Shown: piece after piece, positions 1 through 6,284 of the stretch
How positions within the stretch are numbered: the stretch's first letter is position 1
How the letters are laid out: each line of letters begins with the position of its first letter
DNA from: Candidatus Latescibacterota bacterium
GTDB taxonomy: Bacteria > Latescibacterota > UBA2968
Length of the DNA stretch: 11,687 bases
Assembly (NCBI GenBank): GCA_018650745.1
Contig: JABIFK010000277.1
Span: forward strand, 1 to 11,687
Direction of reading: 5' to 3'
Position numbers and translations under genes: made by a program
The notes under the pieces: generated by a model
Told to the model about the DNA's origin: nothing
The model's database searches: none
The model's input: only the letters and a program-made list of their open reading frames with translations

Positions 1-1
1 A

Positions 2-688
2 GAAGCCAGTGTATGGCCCGAAGACAACCAATGGATTCTCGATCTGGCAGAAAACGAACCTTTCATTGTGGGTTTCATCGGCAATTTAGATCCTTCTGAT
101 CCTAATTTTGAATCCCACTTAGACCGATTCTCTGCCAACCCACTTTTTAGAGGCATTCGACTGGGTGGTGGGCGCATTAAGAACTTCTCATTAGACGACT
201 TTTATGGCGTGGCCAAAAAAATGACAGATCGCAACTTAGGCATCGACCTACTCATTCGCACACCAGAGTTGGCCGCCACCGCCGCATTGGCCGCACGCAT
301 TCCCGAACTACATATCGTCATCAACCACATTGCTCATGTGCCCGTAAATGGACAAGCACCCGACCCCGACTGGGTGGATGGCATGCGTGCCGTCGCACAA
401 CATCCCAATGTCTACATGAAAGGTTCGGCCTTTGTCGAAATGGCACAAGACACACCCGCTCCCAATGAGGTATCTTATTATGTACCCACATTAGATATGT
501 TGTGGGATATCTTTGGTGAAAATCGCATTGTTTATGGCAGCAACTGGCCCGTTTGTGAACGTGCCGCGCCTTATTCAACTGTCATCAACATTGTCTCCGA
601 ATATTTCAAAAGCAAAGGTGAAGAAGCCGCTGAAAAATACTTTTGGAAAAACGCAAAGGCCGCCTACAAATGGATAGAACGCTCATGA
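2..688 (+). CDS. Amidohydrolase_2 family protein, probable sugar lactonase (5'-truncated)
   Basis: The last 228 codons are present; the frame is open to the left edge, so the start lies outside the window. The fold is the TIM-barrel amidohydrolase-2 family (COG3618 / PF04909), whose characterised members include L-fucono- and L-rhamnono-lactonases that open sugar lactones. Visible family blocks: the strand GFIGNLD (fragment residues 24-30), a PLFRGIR block (47-53), the conserved-His block VINHIAH (His109), and the C-terminal YGSNWPVC (178-185), normally G-S-D-W-P; here Asn replaces that Asp. A closing KNAKAAYKW helix is typical. Full-length relatives have about 280-300 residues, so roughly 60 N-terminal residues, including the usual HxH metal motif, are missing from view. 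No signal peptide can be judged. The stop codon overlaps the next gene's ATG in an ATGA arrangement. Family assignment is firm; the lactonase role is inferred from family and the neighbouring aldolase. Confidence 0.88.
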   Translation, partial: EASVWPEDNQWILDLAENEPFIVGFIGNLDPSDPNFESHLDRFSANPLFRGIRLGGGRIKNFSLDDFYGVAKKMTDRNLGIDLLIRTPELAATAALAARIPELHIVINHIAHVPVNGQAPDPDWVDGMRAVAQHPNVYMKGSAFVEMAQDTPAPNEVSYYVPTLDMLWDIFGENRIVYGSNWPVCERAAPYSTVINIVSEYFKSKGEEAAEKYFWKNAKAAYKWIERS

Positions 689-1947
689 TGCTTTTTCGAT
701 ACATAAACACACTTATTCTCCTGTGTGTATCAACTGTCGCATATAGCCAAGTAACCCTTTCTGAAACACAAGTGTCTGATCGCCCACAAGATTCGGCGAT
801 CATCACATTTTATGCATTGGGCGATTGGGGCACTGGTTATATCAAGCAAGAACCCGTTGCAATAGCTTTAGAACGTAACGTTGCTCGCATACCACAAAAC
901 AAAAAAACCATTCCTTTTGTCATTGGTTTAGGAGATAACATTTATGAATCGGGGCTACCATACCATAAAACTTCGGACCAGTTAATCTATGCCTGGAATG
1001 ACCCTGAAGTATTTAACGCGTTCGAAAATACTTTTGGACAAGTGTACCAACGTGTCACGTATCAAAATGCACCCATAGTATTTCATGTCGTTCCGGGCAA
1101 TCACGATCACGATGGCAACTCACAAAAAAAAGACAAAAAGTATGGCGATATTTTGTTACAAGAAAGCAAAGGTGAAAACTTATATCCCGATTGGTGGAAA
1201 TACTATCCCATTGATCACAGCCTAACAAAGGCCACCGACACAAACGATTTTGGCGAATACGTGCACCTAAGAACCTATGCCGACGAACATGGATTGTATA
1301 AACTAACGTTGCCACAAAAATTAGACTTACCCAATCAAAATGTCATGATGGCGGTGGCTTTAGACACGCAAATGTTGTTGGAAATGTATGAAGAAGACGA
1401 AGATGAAACTCTAGAACAACACTGGGCACAATTGGAGAAAATTCTAACAACCCATAAAAATGTACCCTGGAAGATGATTGTAGGACACCACCCCATTGCC
1501 AGTTGGGGCATTCACGGTGGCGCGCAAGGCGGGCTCAAAGGTGCATTCCGATATGGTATAGGCATCATGCAAGATTTAAAAGATGGAGACTACAAGAAGT
1601 TTCGCAAACGTTTGGCCACCGTCATGAAAAAACACAATGTGCACTTATACCTTTCTGGCCATGATCACAACATCCAACTCATCGACCTCGGCCAACACGA
1701 ATTAGAGTTGCTCAATTTAGATGCTGGATATTTCCAACTCGTTTCGGGAAGCGCTGGCAAACTATCATCCGTTGACAAAGATCACAAAGCCGTTGCCATT
1801 TATGACAAACAACACGGATTTGTAAGACTCGACGCAAACAAAGAAACATGTTGGATCGAATTTTTGAGTTACGACCCCAATACAGGTGATGACAGATCAT
1901 TAGGCATTTGGACACTCACCAAAGGAGCAAAACGTGAAACCCAATAA
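685..1947 (+). CDS. TRAP-like purple acid phosphatase (metallophosphoesterase), exported
   Basis: A dinuclear-metal phosphoesterase that hydrolyses phosphate monoesters, most like tartrate-resistant (type 5) purple acid phosphatase. All seven ligand positions of that family can be matched, counting from the ATG at 685: Asp47 (GDWG), Asp84 and Tyr87 (GDNIY), Asn139 (GNHDHDGN), His268 (VGHHP), His326 and His328 (GHDHNIQ). The Tyr supplies the charge-transfer ligand of the purple enzymes. A signal peptide is visible: basic start, hydrophobic INTLILLCVSTVAYS, likely cleavage after Ser21, so it acts in the periplasm or outside. Length is 420 residues, longer than animal TRAP (about 300), with an insert around residues 95-200. 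The start at 685 was chosen for its ATGA overlap with the upstream stop; ATG at 670, preceded by AAAGG at 655-659, is a real alternative giving 425 residues. It lies between two sugar-acid enzymes, hinting at phosphorylated or phosphorus-linked substrate use. Confidence 0.88.
   Translation: MMLFRYINTLILLCVSTVAYSQVTLSETQVSDRPQDSAIITFYALGDWGTGYIKQEPVAIALERNVARIPQNKKTIPFVIGLGDNIYESGLPYHKTSDQLIYAWNDPEVFNAFENTFGQVYQRVTYQNAPIVFHVVPGNHDHDGNSQKKDKKYGDILLQESKGENLYPDWWKYYPIDHSLTKATDTNDFGEYVHLRTYADEHGLYKLTLPQKLDLPNQNVMMAVALDTQMLLEMYEEDEDETLEQHWAQLEKILTTHKNVPWKMIVGHHPIASWGIHGGAQGGLKGAFRYGIGIMQDLKDGDYKKFRKRLATVMKKHNVHLYLSGHDHNIQLIDLGQHELELLNLDAGYFQLVSGSAGKLSSVDKDHKAVAIYDKQHGFVRLDANKETCWIEFLSYDPNTGDDRSLGIWTLTKGAKRETQ
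1921..1927 (+). promoter_or_regulatory. Shine-Dalgarno site that fixes a GTG start for the aldolase
   Basis: AAAGGAG lies 6 bases before GTG 1934, inside the last codons of the phosphatase gene. The in-frame ATG at 1949 has no comparable site, so the GTG start is preferred; the two genes overlap by 14 bases. Confidence 0.75.
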
Positions 1948-2695
1948 AATGAAAGCAAAAATTCAAGCAGGAGAAACCGCGTTCGGCGTCTCCATCATGA
2001 TCCCATCGGTTCAAATCGTAGAAATGGTTGGGCTTTTGGGGTTCGATTGGATACTCATCGATTGTGAACATGGCAACATCACGCTCGAAGCTGCCGAAGC
2101 ACTCACATTGGCCGCAGAAGCCGTGGGCCTCACCCCCATTGCACGCCCTCGCAAAAATGCACCCGAAGAAATTTTGCAACTCATGGATCGCGGCGCCATG
2201 GGCGTCCAAGTTCCTCATGTCAAAACAGCCCAAGACGCTCAAAACGCCGTCAACGCCGTCAAATATTACCCTCAAGGTACACGTGGTTTAGGCGGTGGCA
2301 CACGCGCCGCCTCATATGGCCTCTCAGGTACAATGGATGAATACATTGCCGCAACCAACCGCGAAACCCTCGTTTGCGTACAAATCGAAGAAGAAGAAGC
2401 CGCCCACAACATCGACGAAATTCTCCAAGTTGAAAACATCGACGTCTTCTTCATTGGCCCCAACGACCTCTCCCAATCCATGGGCTATCCTGGCAACCCA
2501 AAAGAACCCAAAGTGGCCGAACTCATTGACCAAACCTTCGAAAAAATCCGTGCCGCCGGAAAAGCACCCGGTACCCCAGGCACCATTGACAACATCAAAG
2601 AAGTCCTCAACAATGGTGTTCTCTACACCTACAACCACATCCCCAAACTCCTCAACACCGCATCACAACAGTTTTTCGAAACAGCCAAAGGATAA
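1934..2695 (+). CDS. HpcH/HpaI family aldolase (2-keto-3-deoxy sugar acid aldolase)
   Basis: A class II, divalent-metal aldolase of the HpcH/HpaI family (GarL, RhmA/YfaU, HpaI relatives) that splits 2-keto-3-deoxy acids into pyruvate and an aldehyde in the cytoplasm. Key residues are visible: catalytic His46 in IDCEHGN, Arg71 in IARPRKN (the VRVP position), metal ligands Glu152 in QIEEEE and Asp178 in GPNDLS. The strand and turn patterns DRGAMGVQVPHV (85-96) and YYPQGTRG (111-118) are typical. The 253 residues match the family (about 250-267). Start is GTG with an AAAGGAG site. It closes the lactonase-phosphatase operon, and the lactonase neighbour suggests a substrate such as 2-keto-3-deoxy-L-fuconate, L-rhamnonate or a glucarate derivative. 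Sequence alone cannot separate GarL, RhmA and HpaI specificities, so no symbol is given. Confidence 0.92.
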   Translation: MKPNKMKAKIQAGETAFGVSIMIPSVQIVEMVGLLGFDWILIDCEHGNITLEAAEALTLAAEAVGLTPIARPRKNAPEEILQLMDRGAMGVQVPHVKTAQDAQNAVNAVKYYPQGTRGLGGGTRAASYGLSGTMDEYIAATNRETLVCVQIEEEEAAHNIDEILQVENIDVFFIGPNDLSQSMGYPGNPKEPKVAELIDQTFEKIRAAGKAPGTPGTIDNIKEVLNNGVLYTYNHIPKLLNTASQQFFETAKG

Positions 2696-2728
2696 TCCAT
2701 ACAATAACCATTCAAGTGAACCCATCAA

Positions 2729-2941
2729 GATTTTCCGCACCATTCCGTCCAGCAATATACTTGATAGCAGCACCTCCGCTAACAGGCCACCAGACCTCTT
2801 GTACCCTCTAAGGATATTTGCGGAAAATCAGCCTTCCCGGCGCTTAAGGGACGGCATTTTTGGGTTACCTTTTTTTGCTGTTGAAAACAGGTAACTCGCC
2901 GAAGGCAAAAAAGCCCCAGCAAGTATTTGCTGGGGCTTTTT
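2729..2941 (+). ncRNA. Candidate structured RNA / structured 3' UTR between two operons
   Basis: This gene-free stretch contains more base-pairing than expected by chance. An 11-base perfect inverted repeat pairs GATTTTCCGCA (2729-2739) with TGCGGAAAATC (2819-2829), enclosing 79 bases; a 5-bp helper stem (2754-2758 with 2814-2818) stacks beside it. Next, GCCTTC-cc-GGCG (2831-2842) pairs with CGCCGAAGGC (2897-2906), enclosing GTTACCT/AGGTAAC (2864-2870 with 2889-2895) or, alternatively, a CTGTT-GAA-AACAG hairpin. The intrinsic terminator follows after one base. Read on the plus strand this looks like a multi-stem RNA ending in a terminator, either a small RNA or a structured 3' UTR of the aldolase operon. 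A weak TACAAT (2700-2705) could be a -10 box. I compared it by eye with tmRNA, SRP, 6S and RNase P RNA signatures and matched none. The minus strand cannot be excluded. Confidence 0.35.
2908..2941. terminator. Bidirectional intrinsic terminator
   Basis: A perfect 15-bp stem, AAAAAGCCCCAGCAA (2908-2922) with TTGCTGGGGCTTTTT (2927-2941), closes a GTAT loop. The G+C-rich core is flanked by A and T runs on both sides: five T on the plus strand and six on the minus strand. It can therefore stop both the plus-strand aldolase operon and the minus-strand operon, whose last gene ends 19 bases away at 2960. Confidence 0.93.
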
Positions 2942-2959
2942 ATTTCCACAATCTCATTT

Positions 2960-3118
2960 TCAACTATAAATATTATAAACCCGATCCACCATCTCCCGAA
3001 ACCAAGCTGGCCGCGTAAATACAACATGAACCAAAATCAATCCCAAAATCGGAACTGGAATCACCATATCAACCACACAAATCGCAATCAAAACCACAAC
3101 AAGTTGCGTCTTTGACAT
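2960..3118 (-). CDS. 52-residue single-pass membrane protein of unknown function
   Basis: An ATG on the minus strand at 3118 opens a 52-codon frame ending in TGA. It lies 9 bases after the stop of the FAH-family gene, and AGGGG, which overlaps that stop codon, sits 6 bases before the ATG, an excellent ribosome site. The product starts MSKTQL, then has a strongly hydrophobic stretch (about residues 6-34) interrupted by the proline pair VIPVPILG, and ends with a cytosolic-looking amphipathic tail with RPAWF at 36-40 and a terminal VYNIYS. The bidirectional terminator begins 19 bases beyond the stop. Spacing, ribosome site, composition and terminator all argue for a real gene, last in the operon of acetyltransferase, sulfatase and FAH enzyme. 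I do not recognise the family; one possibility is a small partner or stabiliser of a membrane protein. Confidence 0.75.
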   Translation of the reverse strand: MSKTQLVVVLIAICVVDMVIPVPILGLILVHVVFTRPAWFREMVDRVYNIYS

Positions 3119-3127
3119 AACAATCCC

Positions 3128-3991
3128 CTACACTTTCAAATCACGAACAGGGTTGGTCAACAACTCAAATCCATCAATACGGCATGTCACCACATCCCCA
3201 TCTGCAATAGGCACAGCGCCTGGTGTACCCGTTGAAATCACATCACCCGGTTGCATCGTCATCACCTGAGAATGAAACGAAACCAGATCATCTGGTGGAA
3301 ACGTCATATTTGAAACCACATTTGTCGCGTGATCTTCACCATTAATCACCGTTGCCACATTGAGCGACATCACATCATCAATCTCATCAGGCGTCACAAG
3401 TTCAGGCCCAAAAACAAAAAACGTATCAAAGTTCTTACACAACGTTAAGTAACGTGGATTCAGCTTCAAGATATCTTCCGCCGTCATATCAATAATTGTT
3501 GTAAACCCTGCAACAGCATCCAACCAATTTTCCTTCGCCACATCTTTACAAGTCTTTCCAAATACCACACCCAACTCAGCCTCAGCAGTCGTACGCTCCG
3601 AAAGCTTGGGAATCTCAATCGTATCTCCCGGCCCAATTACAGTTGTCGATGACTTGATAAAACTGCCCGCATACTTGTCAGGCACCTTCTCCGACAAATC
3701 GCTGGCATGTGCCGCATAATTCAAACCAATACCCCAAATCCGATTGGGGTACCGATACAAAGGTGCAAACGTATATTCTTTTTCCACCGGCAATTCATGA
3801 AGAATATCTTTGCCATCTCCATCATACCAAATTTTCAAAATATCAAATTGATTCGACTGGAGCAAAATGCGCAAGTCCGTTGGAAACTGAACATCTTGTG
3901 TGCCGTTAATTCGATTAATCGACACATAACCCTTTTCAGTTTTTATAGCAGCCATCTCCTGGCCATTTTTTTTGATCGTTGCAATTCTCAT
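3128..3991 (-). CDS. Fumarylacetoacetate hydrolase (FAH) family protein
   Basis: A 287-residue cytoplasmic enzyme of the FAH superfamily, whose members hydrolyse C-C bonds of diketo acids, decarboxylate or hydrate keto acids using Mg/Mn. N-terminal cap about residues 1-75; catalytic domain from IWGIGLNYAAH (85-95). Metal ligands are Glu137 and Glu139 (AEAELG) and Asp168 (IIDMTAED); Lys186 lies in CKNFDTF, the usual K-x-F-D block; GTPGAVP (255-261) is the conserved closing loop. The lid motif normally H-x-x-E reads H95-A-S-D98, an Asp-for-Glu change. The start is ATG 3991, three bases after the sulfatase stop, behind GGGA. A role as 2,4-diketo-3-deoxy-L-fuconate-type hydrolase, giving pyruvate plus a hydroxy acid, fits the lactonase and aldolase nearby but is inference. 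Other FAH activities (acylpyruvase, oxaloacetate decarboxylase, hydratase) remain possible. Confidence 0.9.
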   Translation of the reverse strand: MRIATIKKNGQEMAAIKTEKGYVSINRINGTQDVQFPTDLRILLQSNQFDILKIWYDGDGKDILHELPVEKEYTFAPLYRYPNRIWGIGLNYAAHASDLSEKVPDKYAGSFIKSSTTVIGPGDTIEIPKLSERTTAEAELGVVFGKTCKDVAKENWLDAVAGFTTIIDMTAEDILKLNPRYLTLCKNFDTFFVFGPELVTPDEIDDVMSLNVATVINGEDHATNVVSNMTFPPDDLVSFHSQVMTMQPGDVISTGTPGAVPIADGDVVTCRIDGFELLTNPVRDLKV

Positions 3992-3994
3992 GTC

Positions 3995-5590
3995 TTATCC
4001 CGTCACTGTAAACGTGGCCAACACCTCTTCACTCTCTTTATACCCAATACGAATCGCTTTGGCCCTTACCGTATGTTGTCCCTCTGCCAAACGAACAGGC
4101 CCCGTATACAAACGCCAATGGGTATCACCTTCCAATTGATAGGCCATAGACGCACCCTGTGTAGAATTATAAAACTGAACCATCATCGGGCCTTCAAACG
4201 TGCCCCCATCAGGCGCGGCCTCTCTACCCATATTGACTTCACAAATCGGAATAAACACAGGTGCAGCTGTTTGGGGTTGTTCCTTACCCTGATACATCTG
4301 AAAAACCATTTGATCTTCGGGCACATCCCCCCACGTATCGCACTCGGCTCGCCAATCATCCATCACCATTTGCATACGGATCAATGTCTCAGCATGCGCT
4401 GGATCATCGGCCAAATTGTTGATCTCAAAAGGATCATTATCCGTATCATAAAGTTCATCAACTGGTCGACGCGTTTGAAACATCAATTTCTGCGGTCCCT
4501 CAAGTTCATCCGCCAAATGCAAACGCCACATCTCTTCCAAAATGGGATGTCGGTTGCGATACGGTATCCAAAGCAAATACGGATTTTCGGGATGATAATT
4601 GCGAATATATTTGAACCGTTTGTCCCGCACCGCACGCATCATATCATATGACTCATCAAACCGATCACGCAGCGCATAGATATAATCGCGCTCAGCCATT
4701 TGTGACCCTACAAAAGGTTGCCCATGCATATGAGAAGGAATGTCAACACCCGTCAAAGACAAAACAGTCGGACCCAAATCGACCAGACTCACAAGTTGGT
4801 CGGTCTCACTACCTGCCTCAATCTCACCCGGCCAACGTACAATCAACGGAATATTAATACCCGCATCATAAGGCCACCGCTTGCCCCGTGGCAAACCCGC
4901 ACCATGATCACTCCACAACATCACAATCGTATTCTCAGCAAGCCCATCTTCTTCCAACTGATCCAGCAACTCACCCACCCGTTGATCGGCTTCTTCCAAA
5001 TTGTCATAGAGCCGAGCAATCGCAATACGTGTCTTCGGTGTATCGGGCAAATAAGGCGGTACTGCCACTGCATCTGGATCGGTCGTGATCTCGGGTCGCT
5101 TCTCTGGCCACATACCACTTTCATGTGTCACCGTGGGATTGAAGACCGAAAAGAACGGTACCCCTTCTGGGCGATTGCGCCAATGTGCGTCAGTGCTCAA
5201 CTCATCCCACGCAGTAATTGGTGGGGTAAATTGATAATCTGTCTTAGAATTATTGGTACAAAAATACCCAGCAGCTCGTAAATACTCCGGAAAACATTTC
5301 ACATAATGTGGCGGCACCGCATCATAGGGCGTGGGCAACTCAGGTGCGTGTTCATTCGTGTGACGGGTACGCATATGCTGTGCACCAATAGCAGATTGGT
5401 ACATGCCCGTAATAATGGCAGCACGGCTGGGCGCGCAAACACCCGAAGTTGAAAATGCATTGGGATACCGACAACCACCTGCTGCAAGGCGATCAATATT
5501 GGGCGTACGCGCAACAGTGTCACCATAACACCCAAAACGTGGACTGGTATCTTCGAGAGAAATCCAAAGAATGTTGGGGCGTTTTGTCAT
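3995..5590 (-). CDS. S1-family sulfatase with C-terminal chitobiase-like beta-domain, no signal peptide
   Basis: A type I formylglycine sulfatase that removes sulfate esters. The modification motif is C52-A-P-S-R (GVCAPSRAAIITG), the Cys becoming formylglycine. Metal and active-site residues: Glu13/Asp14 (SLEDTSP), His156 (VTHES), Asp228-His229 (WSDHGAG) and Lys237 (RGKRWP). The opening RPNILWISLEDTSP with GCYGD resembles the heparan N-sulfatase-like S1 group. After the sulfatase fold, residues from about 455 to 531 form a small beta-domain (YQLEGDTHWRLYTGP, then HTVRAKAI) like the chitobiase/hexosaminidase C-terminal domain attached to many secreted glycosidases. Oddly there is no signal peptide: the domain begins five residues in, so the enzyme appears cytoplasmic unless the start is wrong. 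ATG 5590 has AAGGA six bases upstream, supporting it. Second gene of the minus-strand operon; no maturase gene is in the window. Confidence 0.93.
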   Translation of the reverse strand: MTKRPNILWISLEDTSPRFGCYGDTVARTPNIDRLAAGGCRYPNAFSTSGVCAPSRAAIITGMYQSAIGAQHMRTRHTNEHAPELPTPYDAVPPHYVKCFPEYLRAAGYFCTNNSKTDYQFTPPITAWDELSTDAHWRNRPEGVPFFSVFNPTVTHESGMWPEKRPEITTDPDAVAVPPYLPDTPKTRIAIARLYDNLEEADQRVGELLDQLEEDGLAENTIVMLWSDHGAGLPRGKRWPYDAGINIPLIVRWPGEIEAGSETDQLVSLVDLGPTVLSLTGVDIPSHMHGQPFVGSQMAERDYIYALRDRFDESYDMMRAVRDKRFKYIRNYHPENPYLLWIPYRNRHPILEEMWRLHLADELEGPQKLMFQTRRPVDELYDTDNDPFEINNLADDPAHAETLIRMQMVMDDWRAECDTWGDVPEDQMVFQMYQGKEQPQTAAPVFIPICEVNMGREAAPDGGTFEGPMMVQFYNSTQGASMAYQLEGDTHWRLYTGPVRLAEGQHTVRAKAIRIGYKESEEVLATFTVTG

Positions 5591-5605
5591 ATCAAATCCT
5601 TAATT

Positions 5606-6124
5606 CTATGTGTATCGAATGGTTGCACCATATTTGCCTAAGTCTTGATTGATCTTCGCAGATCGACTGTCATCAAGCTGAAATTCCATATCGTATCGAT
5701 GAATATCAAGTGCATAGTGATCATGCGTTACTTTCGTCACATGAAAACCCATGCGCTCAAAAAAACCACAGGTATACTGATTTGTATCGTTGGTCACCAA
5801 ACAATGGGGTGCTTGCTGGCCTATATAGGCCAAACGAACCAACAACAAAAAGCGCCCCAAGCCTTGGCGATGCATATCATTGCTAATCATGCCCCAACAC
5901 AAACCTGCAGACGATTTATCAGCCACAAATGTGACGCCCCCACACCCAATAATTTCTTGGTCCTCATTTTCGATCACCCAAAATGGGTGGGGCAAATCCG
6001 TTAAAAACTGTTCAAACTCAGGCAACTCCGACATGCTAAAAAAACGTGGCGTATTGCCTTCGAACATCGCCACACAAACAGCGCGGTCTTGTTCGGCATA
6101 TGGACGTAAATGTATAGTATTCAT
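5606..6124 (-). CDS. GNAT-family N-acetyltransferase
   Basis: A 172-residue protein with the acetyl-CoA-binding GNAT fold, transferring an acetyl group to an amine on an unknown acceptor. It opens with the usual IHLRPYAEQDRA strand-helix start; the central beta-strands carry IIGCGGVTF (58-66); motif A is M84-H-R-Q-G-L-G90-RFLL, the pyrophosphate-binding loop; GFFERMGF (120-127) is the conserved motif B helix. Length and order are normal for the family. It is the first gene of the minus-strand operon, 15 bases ahead of the sulfatase. No Shine-Dalgarno site precedes ATG 6124, while a TATATT box lies 8 bases upstream, so the transcript may be leaderless. The operon partners suggest amino-sugar or metabolite acetylation, but the substrate cannot be read from the sequence. 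Confidence 0.88.
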   Translation of the reverse strand: MNTIHLRPYAEQDRAVCVAMFEGNTPRFFSMSELPEFEQFLTDLPHPFWVIENEDQEIIGCGGVTFVADKSSAGLCWGMISNDMHRQGLGRFLLLVRLAYIGQQAPHCLVTNDTNQYTCGFFERMGFHVTKVTHDHYALDIHRYDMEFQLDDSRSAKINQDLGKYGATIRYT

Positions 6125-6131
6125 GGTATTT

Positions 6132-6160
6132 AATATAACAAGGTCACAGAATGATACAAA
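6132..6160 (-). promoter_or_regulatory. Possible promoter for the minus-strand operon (leaderless start)
   Basis: On the minus strand TATATT (6137-6132) forms a good -10 box. A weak TTGTAT (6159-6154) lies 16 bases further upstream. Initiation would fall at or next to ATG 6124, which has no Shine-Dalgarno site, consistent with a leaderless mRNA. The -35 box is poor, so this is tentative. Confidence 0.3.
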
Positions 6161-6237
6161 TTAAAAATCAAAAAATAAACACGTGTATACAGTACCATAA
6201 AATACATTGATTGCGTGCATAAAATGCGTACCTTGTT
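6137..6237. repeat. Inverted and direct repeats in a divergent promoter region
   Basis: Between the diverging acetyltransferase and glutamine amidotransferase genes, AACAAGGT (6137-6144) and its reverse complement ACCTTGTT (6230-6237) lie 85 bases apart. CATAAAAT occurs twice (6196-6203 and 6218-6225), exactly 22 bases apart, two helical turns, each containing a TAAAAT like a -10 box. These could be operators for one regulator of both operons, or chance repeats in A+T-rich DNA. Confidence 0.3.
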
Positions 6238-6284
6238 CAACACATCTACACACACTTTATTTTTCATTTTTAGAGGCACCACAA

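Noticed and set aside
643..684. Upstream TTG start for the phosphatase
   Set aside because: It would extend 14 codons into the lactonase gene and spoil the signal peptide start; ATG at 685 or 670 fits better.
2740..2830. Possible SRP, tmRNA, 6S or RNase P RNA
   Set aside because: The SRP tip motif (GGAAGGAAGCAGC-like), the tmRNA T-arm and CCA end, the 6S bubble and RNase P conserved blocks are all absent.
2295..2894. 199-residue plus-strand frame overlapping the aldolase and the structured region
   Set aside because: It lies in a shifted frame of the aldolase, is dominated by Ser, Thr, Pro and Lys, and has no domain; it is a shadow of the real gene.
2779..3027. 82-residue minus-strand frame over the terminator
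   Set aside because: It crosses the terminator and the inverted repeats and overlaps the better supported 52-residue gene in another frame.
3707..4651. 314-residue plus-strand frame opposite the FAH and sulfatase genes
   Set aside because: It is antisense to two genes with intact catalytic motifs; its Ile/His/Arg-rich composition is what their codon use produces on the other strand.
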